A stretch of 64,000 bases of DNA. Source: AC-56 sp963798705. Lineage in GTDB: Bacteria > Actinomycetota > Thermoleophilia > Solirubrobacterales > 70-9. Below the pieces are notes generated by a model that saw only the letters and a list, made by a program, of their open reading frames with translations, ran no database searches and was not told the DNA's origin. A program made the translations under genes and the position numbers. Positions within the stretch are counted from its first letter, which is position 1. Each line of letters opens with the position of its first letter. The stretch covers positions 2,046,001 through 2,110,000 of the forward strand of contig CAWCTW010000005.1 in NCBI GenBank assembly GCA_963798705.1, in the 5' to 3' direction. Positions 54,095-62,825 of this stretch are shown here, piece by piece.

Positions 54095-55495
54095 CTAGGC
54101 GCCGCGGCGCTGGCGCCGCGGCCGGCGGGCCGGCGGGCCGGTGATCTTCTCCGGGCCCTCGCGGTCATCGATCGCGACGTACTCGCGGTCGCGGGAGCCC
54201 GTGTAGATCTGGCGCGGCCGCGCGATCTTCTGCTCGGGATCGTCGTTCAGCTCCATCCACTGGGCGACCCAGCCGGACGTACGGGGGATCGCGAAGATCA
54301 CGGTGAACATGTCGGTCGGGATCTCGAGCGCCTCGTAGATGATCCCCGAGTAGAAGTCCACGTTCGGGAACAGCTTCCGCTCGACGAAGAACTCGTCGTC
54401 GAGGGCGTGCTTCTCGAGCTCGGTTGCGATCTCGATCAGCGGGTTGTACTCCGTGGCCTCGAACACCTCGTAGGCGTGGTCGCGGATGATTCGCGCCCGC
54501 GGGTCGTAGTTCTTGTAGACCCGGTGACCGAAGCCCATCAGGCGCTCCTCGCGGTTCTTCACGCCCTTCAGGAACTCGGTCACGTTGTCGGGGGACTCGA
54601 TCCGCCGCAGCATCCGCAACACCTGCTCGTTGGCGCCGCCGTGCAGGGGGCCGTAGAGCGCGGCGACTCCGGCGGCCACCGCCGAGTAGGGATCCACCTG
54701 CGAGGAGCCCACGCTGCGAACCGCGTTGGTCGAGCAATTCTGCTCGTGGTCGGCATGGAGCATGAACAGGATGTCGAGCGCCCGCTCCACGCGCGGATCG
54801 GGCTCGTACTTCGTCTCCGTCTTCTTGAACAGCATCGACAGGAAGTTGCCCGGATAGCTGAGGTCGTTGTCGGGGTAGACGTACGGCAGGCCCATGTTGT
54901 GGCGGTAGGCGAACGCGGCTAGCGTGGGGACCTTCGCGATCATCCGGATCGCGGCCATGTAGCGCTCCTCGGGGTCGCCGATGTGCTTGGCCTCGGGATA
55001 GAACGTGGAGAGCGCTCCGACCCCGGACAAGAGCATCCCCATCGGGTGAGCGTCGTAGCGGAAGGTCTCGAACAGGTTCTTGATGTCCTCGTGGACGAAG
55101 GTGTGGTGCGTCACGTCATAGGTCCACCGCTCGAGCTGCGGCTGCGTGGGCAGCTCCCCGAACGTCAACAGGTAGGCCACCTCGAGATAGCTGGAGTGCT
55201 CGCAGAGCTGCTCGATCGAATAGCCGCGGTGCTGGAGGATCCCGGCCTCGCCGTCGATGTAGGTGATCGCGGAACGGCACGACGCCGTGTTCGTGAACGC
55301 CGGGTCATAGGACATCAGCCCGAAGTCGTCCTCGTCCACCTTGATCTCCCGCAGGTCCATCCCGCGGATCGTTCCGTCGGTGATCTCGAGCTCGTAGCGC
55401 TCGCCGGTGCGGTTGTCGGTGACGCTCAGCGTGTCCTGGCCGGCGGTAGCCACCGCGCCGTCACCCTCCTGCTGCGTCTTCTCCTCGGTCGCCAT
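54095..55495 (-). CDS. gltA: Citrate synthase
   Basis: 466 residues with GAGGAGGAG before the ATG at 55495. Active-site motifs are present: LHADHEQNCSTNAVRSVGSS (His), GPLHGGANEQVLRML (His), MGFGHRVYKNYDPRA (His/Arg), and the catalytic Asp segment NVDFYSGIIY. An N-terminal 30-residue Glu/Gln/Gly extension and an Arg-rich C-terminal tail flank the core. It condenses oxaloacetate and acetyl-CoA to open the TCA cycle, alongside the aconitase and 2-oxoglutarate dehydrogenase genes in this window. Two tandem 15-bp repeats lie in its leader. Confidence 0.95.
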   Translation of the reverse strand: MATEEKTQQEGDGAVATAGQDTLSVTDNRTGERYELEITDGTIRGMDLREIKVDEDDFGLMSYDPAFTNTASCRSAITYIDGEAGILQHRGYSIEQLCEHSSYLEVAYLLTFGELPTQPQLERWTYDVTHHTFVHEDIKNLFETFRYDAHPMGMLLSGVGALSTFYPEAKHIGDPEERYMAAIRMIAKVPTLAAFAYRHNMGLPYVYPDNDLSYPGNFLSMLFKKTETKYEPDPRVERALDILFMLHADHEQNCSTNAVRSVGSSQVDPYSAVAAGVAALYGPLHGGANEQVLRMLRRIESPDNVTEFLKGVKNREERLMGFGHRVYKNYDPRARIIRDHAYEVFEATEYNPLIEIATELEKHALDDEFFVERKLFPNVDFYSGIIYEALEIPTDMFTVIFAIPRTSGWVAQWMELNDDPEQKIARPRQIYTGSRDREYVAIDDREGPEKITGPPARRPRRQRRGA

Positions 55496-55514
55496 CGACT
55501 CTCCTCCTCAACGA

Positions 55515-55545
55515 AATCTCTGTCGTGCCGAATCTCTGTCGTGCC
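55515..55545 (-). repeat. Tandem 15-bp repeats in the citrate synthase leader
   Basis: AATCTCTGTCGTGCC occurs twice, at 55515-55529 and 55531-55545, with a 16-base period. On the minus strand they lie about 20-50 bases before the gltA ATG, upstream of the ribosome-binding site. They could be a protein-binding site or a leader-RNA element. Confidence 0.55.
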
Positions 55546-55631
55546 TATTCTCGCAGGGTCCGCGCCGATGCAGGCGCCCACGGGGAGCGCTGTCGGCGCG
55601 GTGACCCACGTTCTGGGAGGCTTGTCGCGTT

Positions 55632-56366
55632 TTGGCCGTCGAAGGGGTTGACTCCGACCGCAAGCGCGGGGCGCTGACGCTGTTCGCCGGGCTCGATCGG
55701 CGCTACGACCTGCTCTCGGCCGCCCTCAGCCTGGGCCAGGATCCGCGCTGGCGACGCGCGATGGTTGAGACCGTCGAGGCCGGGCCGGACGATCGGGTCC
55801 TCGATGTGGCCACCGGGACCGGCTTGGTCGCCCGCGCTCTGGTTGAGAGGTATGGCTGCGCCGTCGTCGGCATCGACCAGAGCCTCGACATGCTGGCCGG
55901 AGCGCGGCGCGCGCTGGCGGCCAGTCCCCGCGTGGCGGAGAAGGTGGAGCTCCTGCGGGGAGAGGCCGAGCGGCTGCCGTTCGCCGACGCGGCGTTCGAC
56001 CACCTCACCTTCACCTATCTCCTGCGCTATGTCGACGACCCCGGAGCCACCCTCGCCGAGCTCGCGCGCGTCCTCAGGCCCGGAGGGCGCATCGCGGCGC
56101 TCGAGTTCGGGCTCCCCGACCCGCCCCTCTGGCGGCCGCTCTGGCGCCTGTACACGAGATTGGCCCTGCCGGCCGCGGGGCGGGCATTCGGGTCCGAGTG
56201 GTACGAGGTGGGCCGCTTCCTGGGGCCCAGCATCGAAAGGTTCTACGCGCGCTGGCCGCTGGCGCGCCAGGTCGAGATGTGGCGGGATGCCGGGATCACC
56301 GCGGTCGAGGTCCGCCGGATGAGCGTCGGCGGCGGCGTCGTCCTGTCGGGCGTGCGCGATGGCTGA
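55632..56366 (+). CDS. Class I SAM methyltransferase, MenG/UbiE-like
   Basis: 244 residues from a TTG at 55632. FAGLDRRYDLLSAALSLGQDPRWRR near the N-terminus is the UbiE/MenG entry motif. SAM-binding motif I is VLDVATGTGLVARAL (about residues 54-68), then GIDQSLDML and AERLPFADAAFDHLTFTYLLRYVDD. It probably methylates demethylmenaquinone to menaquinone, the actinobacterial quinone. The next gene overlaps it by eight bases and encodes a UbiA-like membrane protein, supporting a quinone role. Confidence 0.82.
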   Translation: MAVEGVDSDRKRGALTLFAGLDRRYDLLSAALSLGQDPRWRRAMVETVEAGPDDRVLDVATGTGLVARALVERYGCAVVGIDQSLDMLAGARRALAASPRVAEKVELLRGEAERLPFADAAFDHLTFTYLLRYVDDPGATLAELARVLRPGGRIAALEFGLPDPPLWRPLWRLYTRLALPAAGRAFGSEWYEVGRFLGPSIERFYARWPLARQVEMWRDAGITAVEVRRMSVGGGVVLSGVRDG

Positions 56367-57111
56367 GGCCGGGGCCGGCGGGCGCCCGGCGTTCTACGCG
56401 CTCACCCCCGGTGGGTGGCGCGACCTCGTCACCGTCCTGCACCCCCCGTACACCGCCTGGCACCTGAGCTACGTCGCGCTCGGCGCTGCCGTCGCGCCCG
56501 AGTTCCATCCCGCGCGGCTGTGGGCCGCGCTCGCCGCGTTCTTCCTCGCGGTCGGGATCGGGGCGCACGCCCTCGACGAGCTGCACGGCCACCCCCTCGG
56601 GACCCGACTGTCCGACCGCGCCCTCGGGATCGCGGCCGCCGTCGCGCTCGCCGGCGCCGTGGCGATCGGGATCGCCGGCCTCTTCGCCGTCTCATTCACG
56701 CTCCTGCCGTTCGTCCTCGCCGGGGGCTTCGCCGTGCTCGCGTACAACCTCGAGCTGTTCGGCGGTCGCTTCCACACGGATTTCTGGTTCGCCGCCGCCT
56801 GGGGTGCCTTCCCCGCACTGACGGGGTTCTGGATGAACGCCCTCGGCATCGACTCGGCCGGCGAGGCGGTGGCCGGCCTGGCGGTGACGGCGGCCTGCTT
56901 CGGGCTCAGCCTCGTCCAGCGCCGGCTCTCGACCCCGGCGCGTGAGCTGCGGCGGCGAACGGTGGCGGTCAGCGGGACGCAGACGCTTGCGGACGGGACG
57001 AGCCGCGAGCTGACGCGCGCGACCCTGGCCGCCCCCCTCGACGGGGCGCTGATGGCGATGTCGGCCTCCGTGGTCCTGCTGGCCGTGGCGGCGGTGGCGA
57101 TCCGCCTCTGA
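56359..57111 (+). CDS. Multi-pass membrane protein, possibly UbiA-related
   Basis: 250 residues with about seven hydrophobic segments. HPPYTAWHLSYVALGAAV opens the membrane part, and GIGAHALDELHGHPLGTRLSD (about residues 70-90) resembles a degenerate UbiA motif in which the usual Asn-Asp pair is replaced. A Ser/Arg-rich loop near residues 190-215 breaks the pattern before the last helix. It overlaps the methyltransferase gene, so a link to quinone synthesis is plausible. No firm family assignment. Confidence 0.65.
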   Translation: MAEAGAGGRPAFYALTPGGWRDLVTVLHPPYTAWHLSYVALGAAVAPEFHPARLWAALAAFFLAVGIGAHALDELHGHPLGTRLSDRALGIAAAVALAGAVAIGIAGLFAVSFTLLPFVLAGGFAVLAYNLELFGGRFHTDFWFAAAWGAFPALTGFWMNALGIDSAGEAVAGLAVTAACFGLSLVQRRLSTPARELRRRTVAVSGTQTLADGTSRELTRATLAAPLDGALMAMSASVVLLAVAAVAIRL

Positions 57112-57121
57112 GCCGTAGTCG

Positions 57122-58042
57122 TCAGCCCGGGACGTCGAAGTGGGTCATGCCGCGAAGCGCCTCGTAGCGCTCCGAGATCTCCTCCTCGGTCAGGCGGGCG
57201 ACGCGTTCGGTGCCGAACTCCTCCACGTTGAACGAGGCGAGCACCGTTCCGTAGGCCATCGCGCGGCGAAGCGCGTCGACCCCGGGCGCGTCGGTGCCCT
57301 GCATGTCGAGGTAGCCCAGGAAGCCGCCCGCGAAGCTGTCGCCCGCGCCGGTCGGGTCGCGGACGTCCTCGAGCAGAAATCCCGGGAGGGCGAAGAAACC
57401 CTCCTCGGTGAACAGGACCGCCCCGTACTCGCCGCGCTTGGCGACGACGATTCGCGGCCCCATGTCCATGACGGCGCGCGCCGCGCGGGCGAGGTTCGGC
57501 TCCTCGGTGAGCATGCGGATCTCCGAGTCGTTGAAGAGCACGCAGTCGACCTCCCCTATCGCCGCGACGAGCGATTCGCGAGTGGTCTCGATCCACAGGT
57601 TCATGGAGTCCAGGGCGGCCAGCCGCGAGCCGTTCGACTGCGCTCGAACCCTGCGCTGGAGGTCGGGCTGGATGTTGCCCAGGAACAGCACCTCGGCGTC
57701 CCGCGAGGTCTCCGAGAGCTTCGGCTCGAAGTCCGCGAACACGCCCAGCTGCGTGTCGTCCGTGTGGGCGAGGTTCATGTCGACCTCGTAGTGGCCGCGC
57801 CACGAGAAGGTCTTGCCCCCCGGGACGCGCTCCACGTCGGTGACGTCGACTCCGCGGCTCCGCAGAAGCTCCAGATGCTCCTCCCCGAGGTCGTCGCCGA
57901 CGGGACCCACGATCTGGACCGCGGTGAAGAACCTCGCCGCCAGCGCGAAGTGAACGCTGGATCCGCCGAGCATGCGGTCGCGCTCCCCGAAGGGGGTGCG
58001 CACGGAGTCGAATGCGATCGAGCCGACGACGGTCAGCGCCAC
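57122..58042 (-). CDS. PfkB-family sugar/nucleoside kinase
   Basis: 306 residues from a GTG at 58042, chosen because the conserved strand LTVVGSIAFDS follows directly; a longer reading to 58144 adds a random-looking segment. GGSSVHFALAARFF is the first PfkB motif, and DPTGAGDSFAGGFLGYL (about residues 240-256) is the second, with the catalytic Asp. HTDDTQLGVFADFEP fits adenosine/ribokinase-like members. It phosphorylates a sugar or nucleoside with ATP; the exact substrate is not readable. Confidence 0.88.
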   Translation of the reverse strand: MALTVVGSIAFDSVRTPFGERDRMLGGSSVHFALAARFFTAVQIVGPVGDDLGEEHLELLRSRGVDVTDVERVPGGKTFSWRGHYEVDMNLAHTDDTQLGVFADFEPKLSETSRDAEVLFLGNIQPDLQRRVRAQSNGSRLAALDSMNLWIETTRESLVAAIGEVDCVLFNDSEIRMLTEEPNLARAARAVMDMGPRIVVAKRGEYGAVLFTEEGFFALPGFLLEDVRDPTGAGDSFAGGFLGYLDMQGTDAPGVDALRRAMAYGTVLASFNVEEFGTERVARLTEEEISERYEALRGMTHFDVPG

Positions 58043-58193
58043 GGGCGTGCATGCTAGGGATGAAGCGGACGGGGGGGCGATACCGTTCACGCCCGAATGA
58101 ACGGCACTCGGTGTTGACGCAGATGGCCGTGGCGGCCCAGGCACGCCCGAAACGCGGCACGGCCGCCCGCCCCGGCTTCGACGCGGTCGTCAC

Positions 58194-59687
58194 GTGACCT
58201 CGTTCAACGACCTCGGCCTGTCCGCGGAGATCCTTCGCACGCTCGGCGAGCTCGGCTACGAGGAGCCGACGCCGATTCAGGAGCAGGCGATCCCGCAGCT
58301 CGTGGCCGGCCACGACGTGATCGGGCAGGCGCAGACCGGGACGGGCAAGACGGCGGCATTCGGACTGCCCCTGCTGGACTACCTCGACCCGGACAGCGGC
58401 GACACGCAGGCCCTCGTGCTCACGCCGACGCGGGAGCTCTGCATCCAGGTCACGCAGGCGCTGCGCGCCTACGCCGAGCATCTCCCGATCGAGGTGATCG
58501 CGGTGTTCGGCGGCCAGGCGGTGGCCACGCAGCAGTCGCGCCTGCGCCAGGCCGCGCAGGTCGTGGTCGCGACGGTCGGCCGGACGCTCGACCTGGTGAA
58601 TCGCGGCTCGCTCGACCTCACCGCGGCCCGGTACGTCGTTCTCGACGAGGCCGACGAGATGCTCGACCTCGGGTTCATCGACGACGTCGAGCGCATCCTG
58701 CGCATGTGTCCCTCCGGCCGGCAGACCGCGCTGTTCTCGGCCACGATCCCGCCGCCGATCGAGCGGCTGTCCAATCGCTACATGTACGACCCGGTGACGA
58801 TCCGAGTCACGCCGACGCAGCTCACGGTCGACGCGATCGAGCAGGCCTACGTGGAGGTCCCGGCGCGTCAGAAGGTCGAGCGGCTGACCGAGGTGCTCCG
58901 CGCCGAGGAGCCGGAGCAGGCGATCATCTTCTGCCGTACCAAGCTCGGCACCGCGCGCCTGGACGAGACGCTGCGAGGCCGGGGGCTCGGGGTCAAGGCG
59001 CTCCACGGGGACATGAGCCAGGGCCAGCGCGACGGTGTGATGCTCTCGTTCAAGGACCATCGCCTGCGCCTCCTGGTGGCCACGGACGTGGCGGCGCGCG
59101 GGCTGGACATCGAGCACGTCACCCACGTGATCAATTACGACGTTCCGGACGTGACCGACACCTACGTCCACCGCATCGGCCGCACCGGGCGCGTGGGCCG
59201 CACGGGGCGCGCCATCACCTTCGTGACGCCCGCCCAGCGGCCCGAGATCGCGCGGATCGAGCGTGAGGCCAAGATCAGCATCGGCGAGTGGGAGCCACCG
59301 GAGGAGCGCCTCGAGCACGCTCCGCGCCCGCGTCACAGAAAGCGTCCCGAGCGCAGGGCCGCCGAGACGGACGGCGCGCCCGCCCGCCCCGCCTCGGGAC
59401 GGGACGAGGGGCGCGCGCCCGGCGCGGAGAAGTCCGCCGAAGCTGCCGAGGGCCTCGCCAAGCTCTTCGTGAATCGCGGCGCGCGCAGCGGCATCGACGA
59501 CGCGGACGTGCGCTGGGCTCTGACCGAGGGCGCGGTCATCCCCGAGGACGCGATCGGCTCGATCCGCGTGCTCGAGCGGTTCTCCTTCGTCGAGCTCGAC
59601 GCCGCGCACGCTGAGCAGGCGGTCGAGCGGCTCGAGGGCACGAAGCTCAAGGGCAAGCAGATCCGGGTTGAGTACGCGCGGGGTTAG
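58194..59687 (+). CDS. DEAD-box RNA helicase with DbpA-type RNA-binding domain
   Basis: 497 residues from a GTG at 58194. Motifs in order: PTPIQEQAIP (Q), AQTGTGKT (I, residues 46-53), PTRELCIQ (Ia), LDEADEMLD (II), SATIPP (III), ATDVAARGLDI (V) and HRIGRTGRVGRTG (VI). Residues from about 370 are an Arg/Pro/Ala-rich linker, then a DbpA-type RNA-binding domain (LFVNRGARSGIDDADVRWAL). Such DeaD/CsdA-like helicases remodel rRNA during ribosome assembly and cold adaptation. The next gene overlaps its 3' end by 20 bases. Confidence 0.92.
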   Translation: MTSFNDLGLSAEILRTLGELGYEEPTPIQEQAIPQLVAGHDVIGQAQTGTGKTAAFGLPLLDYLDPDSGDTQALVLTPTRELCIQVTQALRAYAEHLPIEVIAVFGGQAVATQQSRLRQAAQVVVATVGRTLDLVNRGSLDLTAARYVVLDEADEMLDLGFIDDVERILRMCPSGRQTALFSATIPPPIERLSNRYMYDPVTIRVTPTQLTVDAIEQAYVEVPARQKVERLTEVLRAEEPEQAIIFCRTKLGTARLDETLRGRGLGVKALHGDMSQGQRDGVMLSFKDHRLRLLVATDVAARGLDIEHVTHVINYDVPDVTDTYVHRIGRTGRVGRTGRAITFVTPAQRPEIARIEREAKISIGEWEPPEERLEHAPRPRHRKRPERRAAETDGAPARPASGRDEGRAPGAEKSAEAAEGLAKLFVNRGARSGIDDADVRWALTEGAVIPEDAIGSIRVLERFSFVELDAAHAEQAVERLEGTKLKGKQIRVEYARG

Positions 59688-61278
59688 CGCCGCGCGTCCT
59701 CTCATCGATGCGCGCGCGGCGAGCGGCGTCCTCGTCGCGGCCTTGCTCGCCGTCGCCTACCTGATCCTGCGACCGTCGAGCCTCGATCTCGCGGCCCAGG
59801 CCTTCCGAGCGGACCTGTTCGCGTCTCACGGTCCGCTCCTGTGGAACGACTACTGGTACGGCGGCCATTACCTGCTGGGCTACAGCGTGCTGTTTCCGCC
59901 GCTCGGTGCCCTCGTCGGCCCCCGCGTGGTGGGCGCGCTGTCGGTCGTGGCCGCGGCGGCCCTGTTCGCCGCCATCGCGCGCCGGCGCTACGGGGAGCGG
60001 GCGTGGGTGGGGATCCTCTGGCTCGGGGCGGCGACGGCGACGCTGCTGATGGCCAACCGGCTCACCTTCGCGCTGGGGACCGCCATCGGCTTGGCGGCGC
60101 TGCTGGCCGCTCAGCGCCGCCGCCCGGCGCTGGCCACCGGGCTGGCCGCGCTGTCCGGGCTCGGCAGCCCCGTCGCGGGACTGTTCGTGGCGCTCGCCGG
60201 CGGGGCGCTTGCGGTCACCGGGCGCCGCGGGATCGGCTCGCTCCTGATCGCCGGCGCGCTCATTCCGATTGCCGTGCTTGCTCTCGCGTTTCCCACCGGC
60301 GGCTACTTCCCGTTCGTCTTCTCCGCCTTCATCCCGGTGCCGCTGTACGCCGCCGCGGCACTCGTCCTCCTGCCTCCGGAGGAGCGCCTGCTGCGCGCGG
60401 GCATCCTCCTGTACGCCGCCCTGTGCCTGGTGCTGCTCGTCTTTCACACCCAGATCGGGGCCAATGCCGCACGGCTCGGGTCGCTGTTCGGCGGCCCCAT
60501 CCTCGCCCTCGGCCTCGCCGGGCGGCGGCCGGTCGCGCTCGCGCTCGTCGCCCTCCCCATCCTGTGGTGGCAGTGGGTGGCGCCGGTTCGCGACTTCGCC
60601 GCGGGCCAGGGAGACCCGTCCGTGAACGCCGCCTACTACGAGCCCCTGATCGGCGAGCTCGACCGCCTGACCCGGGGTCGTCCCACCCGCATCCAGATCC
60701 CGCCGACTCGCAATCGCTTCGAAGCCGACTACGTCGCTCCTCACTATCCGCTGGCCCGGGGCTGGCTGCGCCAGTCGGAGTCCGGCGACTTCGACCTCTT
60801 CACCGGCGGCAACCTCACGGCGTCCGCCTATCGGGCCTGGCTCCAGGGCCGGGGCGTCAGCTACGTGGCGCTCGCGGACGCCGATGCCGACTACCTCGCC
60901 GAGGACGAGGACGAGCTGATCAGGAACGGGCTGCCCTACCTGCGCCCCGTGTGGTCGAACGACCACTGGCGCCTGTATCGCCTGAAGGGGGCGGTCGGGC
61001 TGGTCTCGAGGGCGGGGGAACCGGCGCGGCCGCCGGGGAGCGGTAACCGGCTCACGCGGGTCGGCGCCGCCGACTTCGCCTTCTCCGCGCGGGATGCAGG
61101 CCCCTACCTGGTGCGAATCCACTACACGCCGTACTGGACCGTCACCTCGGGCGATGCCTGCGTCGAGCGGGACGGCGACTGGACGAGGTTGGAGGCGCGG
61201 CACCCCGGAGCGATCGACGTCGCCGCCCGCTTCAGCCTCGGCGGGCTCCTGCGCCGCGACTCCGAATGCTCGGGATAG
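59668..61278 (+). CDS. Large multi-pass membrane protein of unknown function
   Basis: 536 residues from a TTG at 59668, overlapping the helicase by 20 bases. About ten hydrophobic segments occupy residues 15-310. LLWNDYWYGGHYLLGYSVLFPPLGALVG early on resembles the first loop of GT-C-type glycosyltransferase-like membrane proteins. The last 220 residues are soluble (YYEPLIGELDRLTRGRPTRIQIPPTRN, HYPLARGWLRQSE). An envelope glycosylation role is possible, but no catalytic motif is certain. It overlaps the EamA gene by 13 bases. Confidence 0.75.
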   Translation: MSTRGVSAARPLIDARAASGVLVAALLAVAYLILRPSSLDLAAQAFRADLFASHGPLLWNDYWYGGHYLLGYSVLFPPLGALVGPRVVGALSVVAAAALFAAIARRRYGERAWVGILWLGAATATLLMANRLTFALGTAIGLAALLAAQRRRPALATGLAALSGLGSPVAGLFVALAGGALAVTGRRGIGSLLIAGALIPIAVLALAFPTGGYFPFVFSAFIPVPLYAAAALVLLPPEERLLRAGILLYAALCLVLLVFHTQIGANAARLGSLFGGPILALGLAGRRPVALALVALPILWWQWVAPVRDFAAGQGDPSVNAAYYEPLIGELDRLTRGRPTRIQIPPTRNRFEADYVAPHYPLARGWLRQSESGDFDLFTGGNLTASAYRAWLQGRGVSYVALADADADYLAEDEDELIRNGLPYLRPVWSNDHWRLYRLKGAVGLVSRAGEPARPPGSGNRLTRVGAADFAFSARDAGPYLVRIHYTPYWTVTSGDACVERDGDWTRLEARHPGAIDVAARFSLGGLLRRDSECSG

Positions 61279-62106
61279 CGCTCGCGCTCGCGTCCAGCGT
61301 CGCCTGGGGGACCTCGGACTTCCTGGGCGGGCTGCGCAGCCGCCGCGTCTCGGCCCTGACGGTCCTGCTCGTGAGCCAGCCGGTGGGCCTGGTGCTGGCG
61401 CTCGGAGTCGCGCTGATCGTCGGCGGGGACCCGCTCAGCACCCGGGACACGCTGATCGCAGCCGGCGCCGGCGCGGCCGTGGTGATGGCCCTGGGCGCCT
61501 TCTACAAGGCCATGGCCCTGGGCTCGATGACCGTGGTCGCCACGATCGGGGCGCTTGGCGTGCTGGTCCCGGTGATCGCGGGCCTGGTGCAGGGCGACCG
61601 CCCGGGGGCGATCCAGGCGGTCGGAGCGGTGGCGGGAATCGTCGGGGTCGTCCTCGTCGCACGGGAGCCGGATCCCGAGTGGCGAACGGCCGGCAGGCTC
61701 GCCGTCGGCCTCGCGGCGCTCGCCGCGCTCGGTTTCGGAACCTTCTTCCTCGGGATCGATGCCGCCTCGGGCCCGAGCCCCGCGTGGACGATCGTGGCCG
61801 CGCGCACGGGAGGGGTCCTGACCCTCGTGGTCGCCGCCGCCTTCGTCCGGCCCTCGATGCGGATCGAGGGCGGACGTCCTGCCGTCCCTCGTGGCGATCG
61901 GGTTGTTCGACGTCACCGCGAATTCCCTGTTCGCCGTGGCGACGAATCACGGCCTCCTCTCCCTGGTGGCCGTGGCGGGGTCGCTCTACTCCGCGGTGAC
62001 GGTGCTGCTCGCGAGGTTCGTGCTGGGCGAGCGGCTCGCGGCGCAGCAGCGCGCCGGCGTGCTCGTCGCGCTCGGGGGCGTGGCGCTGATCGCCGCCGGC
62101 GCCTAG
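61266..62106 (+). pseudogene. EamA/DMT-family transporter, interrupted by a one-base frameshift
   Basis: From an ATG at 61266, about 200 residues read as an EamA protein: ALALASSVAWGTSDFLGGLRSR, and AVVMALGAFYKAMALGSMTVVATIGALGVLVPV. After SMRIE the frame is lost, and the natural continuation DVLPSLVAIGLFDVTANSLFAVATNHG lies in another frame ending at 62106 (ALIAAGA). Removing one G from the GGG at 61868-61870 rejoins them into a protein of about 280 residues with ten membrane segments. The family exports metabolites. The frameshift may be a sequence error. Confidence 0.88.
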
Positions 62107-62120
62107 GCGGCAGGGCGGCC

Positions 62121-62747
62121 CTAAGCGGATACCTTGATGCCCAACAGCTCCTCGATCCGCACGATGCTCGCGGCCGGTTCCCGGTGCAGGACGGCCGTCA
62201 TCCCGACCTCCTCGGCCCCTTCGCAGTTCTCGCGCAGGTCGTCGACGAACACGCACCGCTCCGGGGGCACGGCGAGGCGCTCCGCCGCGAGGCGGTAGAT
62301 CTCCGGCTGCGGCTTGTGCAGGCCGACCTCCGCGGAGATGACCGCGGTGTCGAACAGCTCCTCGAGCATGTCCCGGTCGTAGTGGGAGGTGCTCCAGGAG
62401 TTCGAGATCAGCCCCGTCTTCACGCCCCGCGATCCCGCCGCGCGGACCGCGGTGACCATCGGCTCGCAGGGGAGCATCCCGCGGAACATGCTCTCGATCA
62501 GGTCGGTGGCCTCGCCGAGGTCCAGCAGCGTCGCGAACCGCTCCTCGAACTCGGCCTCCTCGATCGTGCCCGTCTCCAGCCCCCGGAGCAGGGCGACCGT
62601 CTCGGGGTCCTCGCGGAACAGGCGCTTGACGGCATCCTCCTCGAGCCCCTTCTCGCGGCAGAAGTCGGCGAAGCTGTCCCACACCGAGGTGGTGAGCACA
62701 CCGCCGAAGTCGACCAGCAGGGCGGTGTGGTCATCCGCTTCGCGCAT
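62121..62747 (-). CDS. HAD-family hydrolase
   Basis: 208 residues. Motif I is LVDFGGVLT, with the first Asp present and the second replaced by Gly. Motif II is LISNSW (about residue 115), motif III is the Lys in GLHKPQPEIYRLAAERL, and motif IV is CVFVDDLRENC. A helical cap of about 75 residues places it near the epoxide-hydrolase/haloacid-dehalogenase subfamily. Asp-to-Gly at the acid/base position suggests an altered reaction or a non-phosphatase role. It is convergent with the EamA gene and divergent from the APH-fold kinase. Confidence 0.88.
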   Translation of the reverse strand: MREADDHTALLVDFGGVLTTSVWDSFADFCREKGLEEDAVKRLFREDPETVALLRGLETGTIEEAEFEERFATLLDLGEATDLIESMFRGMLPCEPMVTAVRAAGSRGVKTGLISNSWSTSHYDRDMLEELFDTAVISAEVGLHKPQPEIYRLAAERLAVPPERCVFVDDLRENCEGAEEVGMTAVLHREPAASIVRIEELLGIKVSA

Positions 62748-62825
62748 AGGATTCGGGGGGGTGTCAGTCGAGGGGCGTATAGCGACGAGTCGGGCAGGTC
62801 AGGCGGCGGAGCCGCCGCGATAGCT

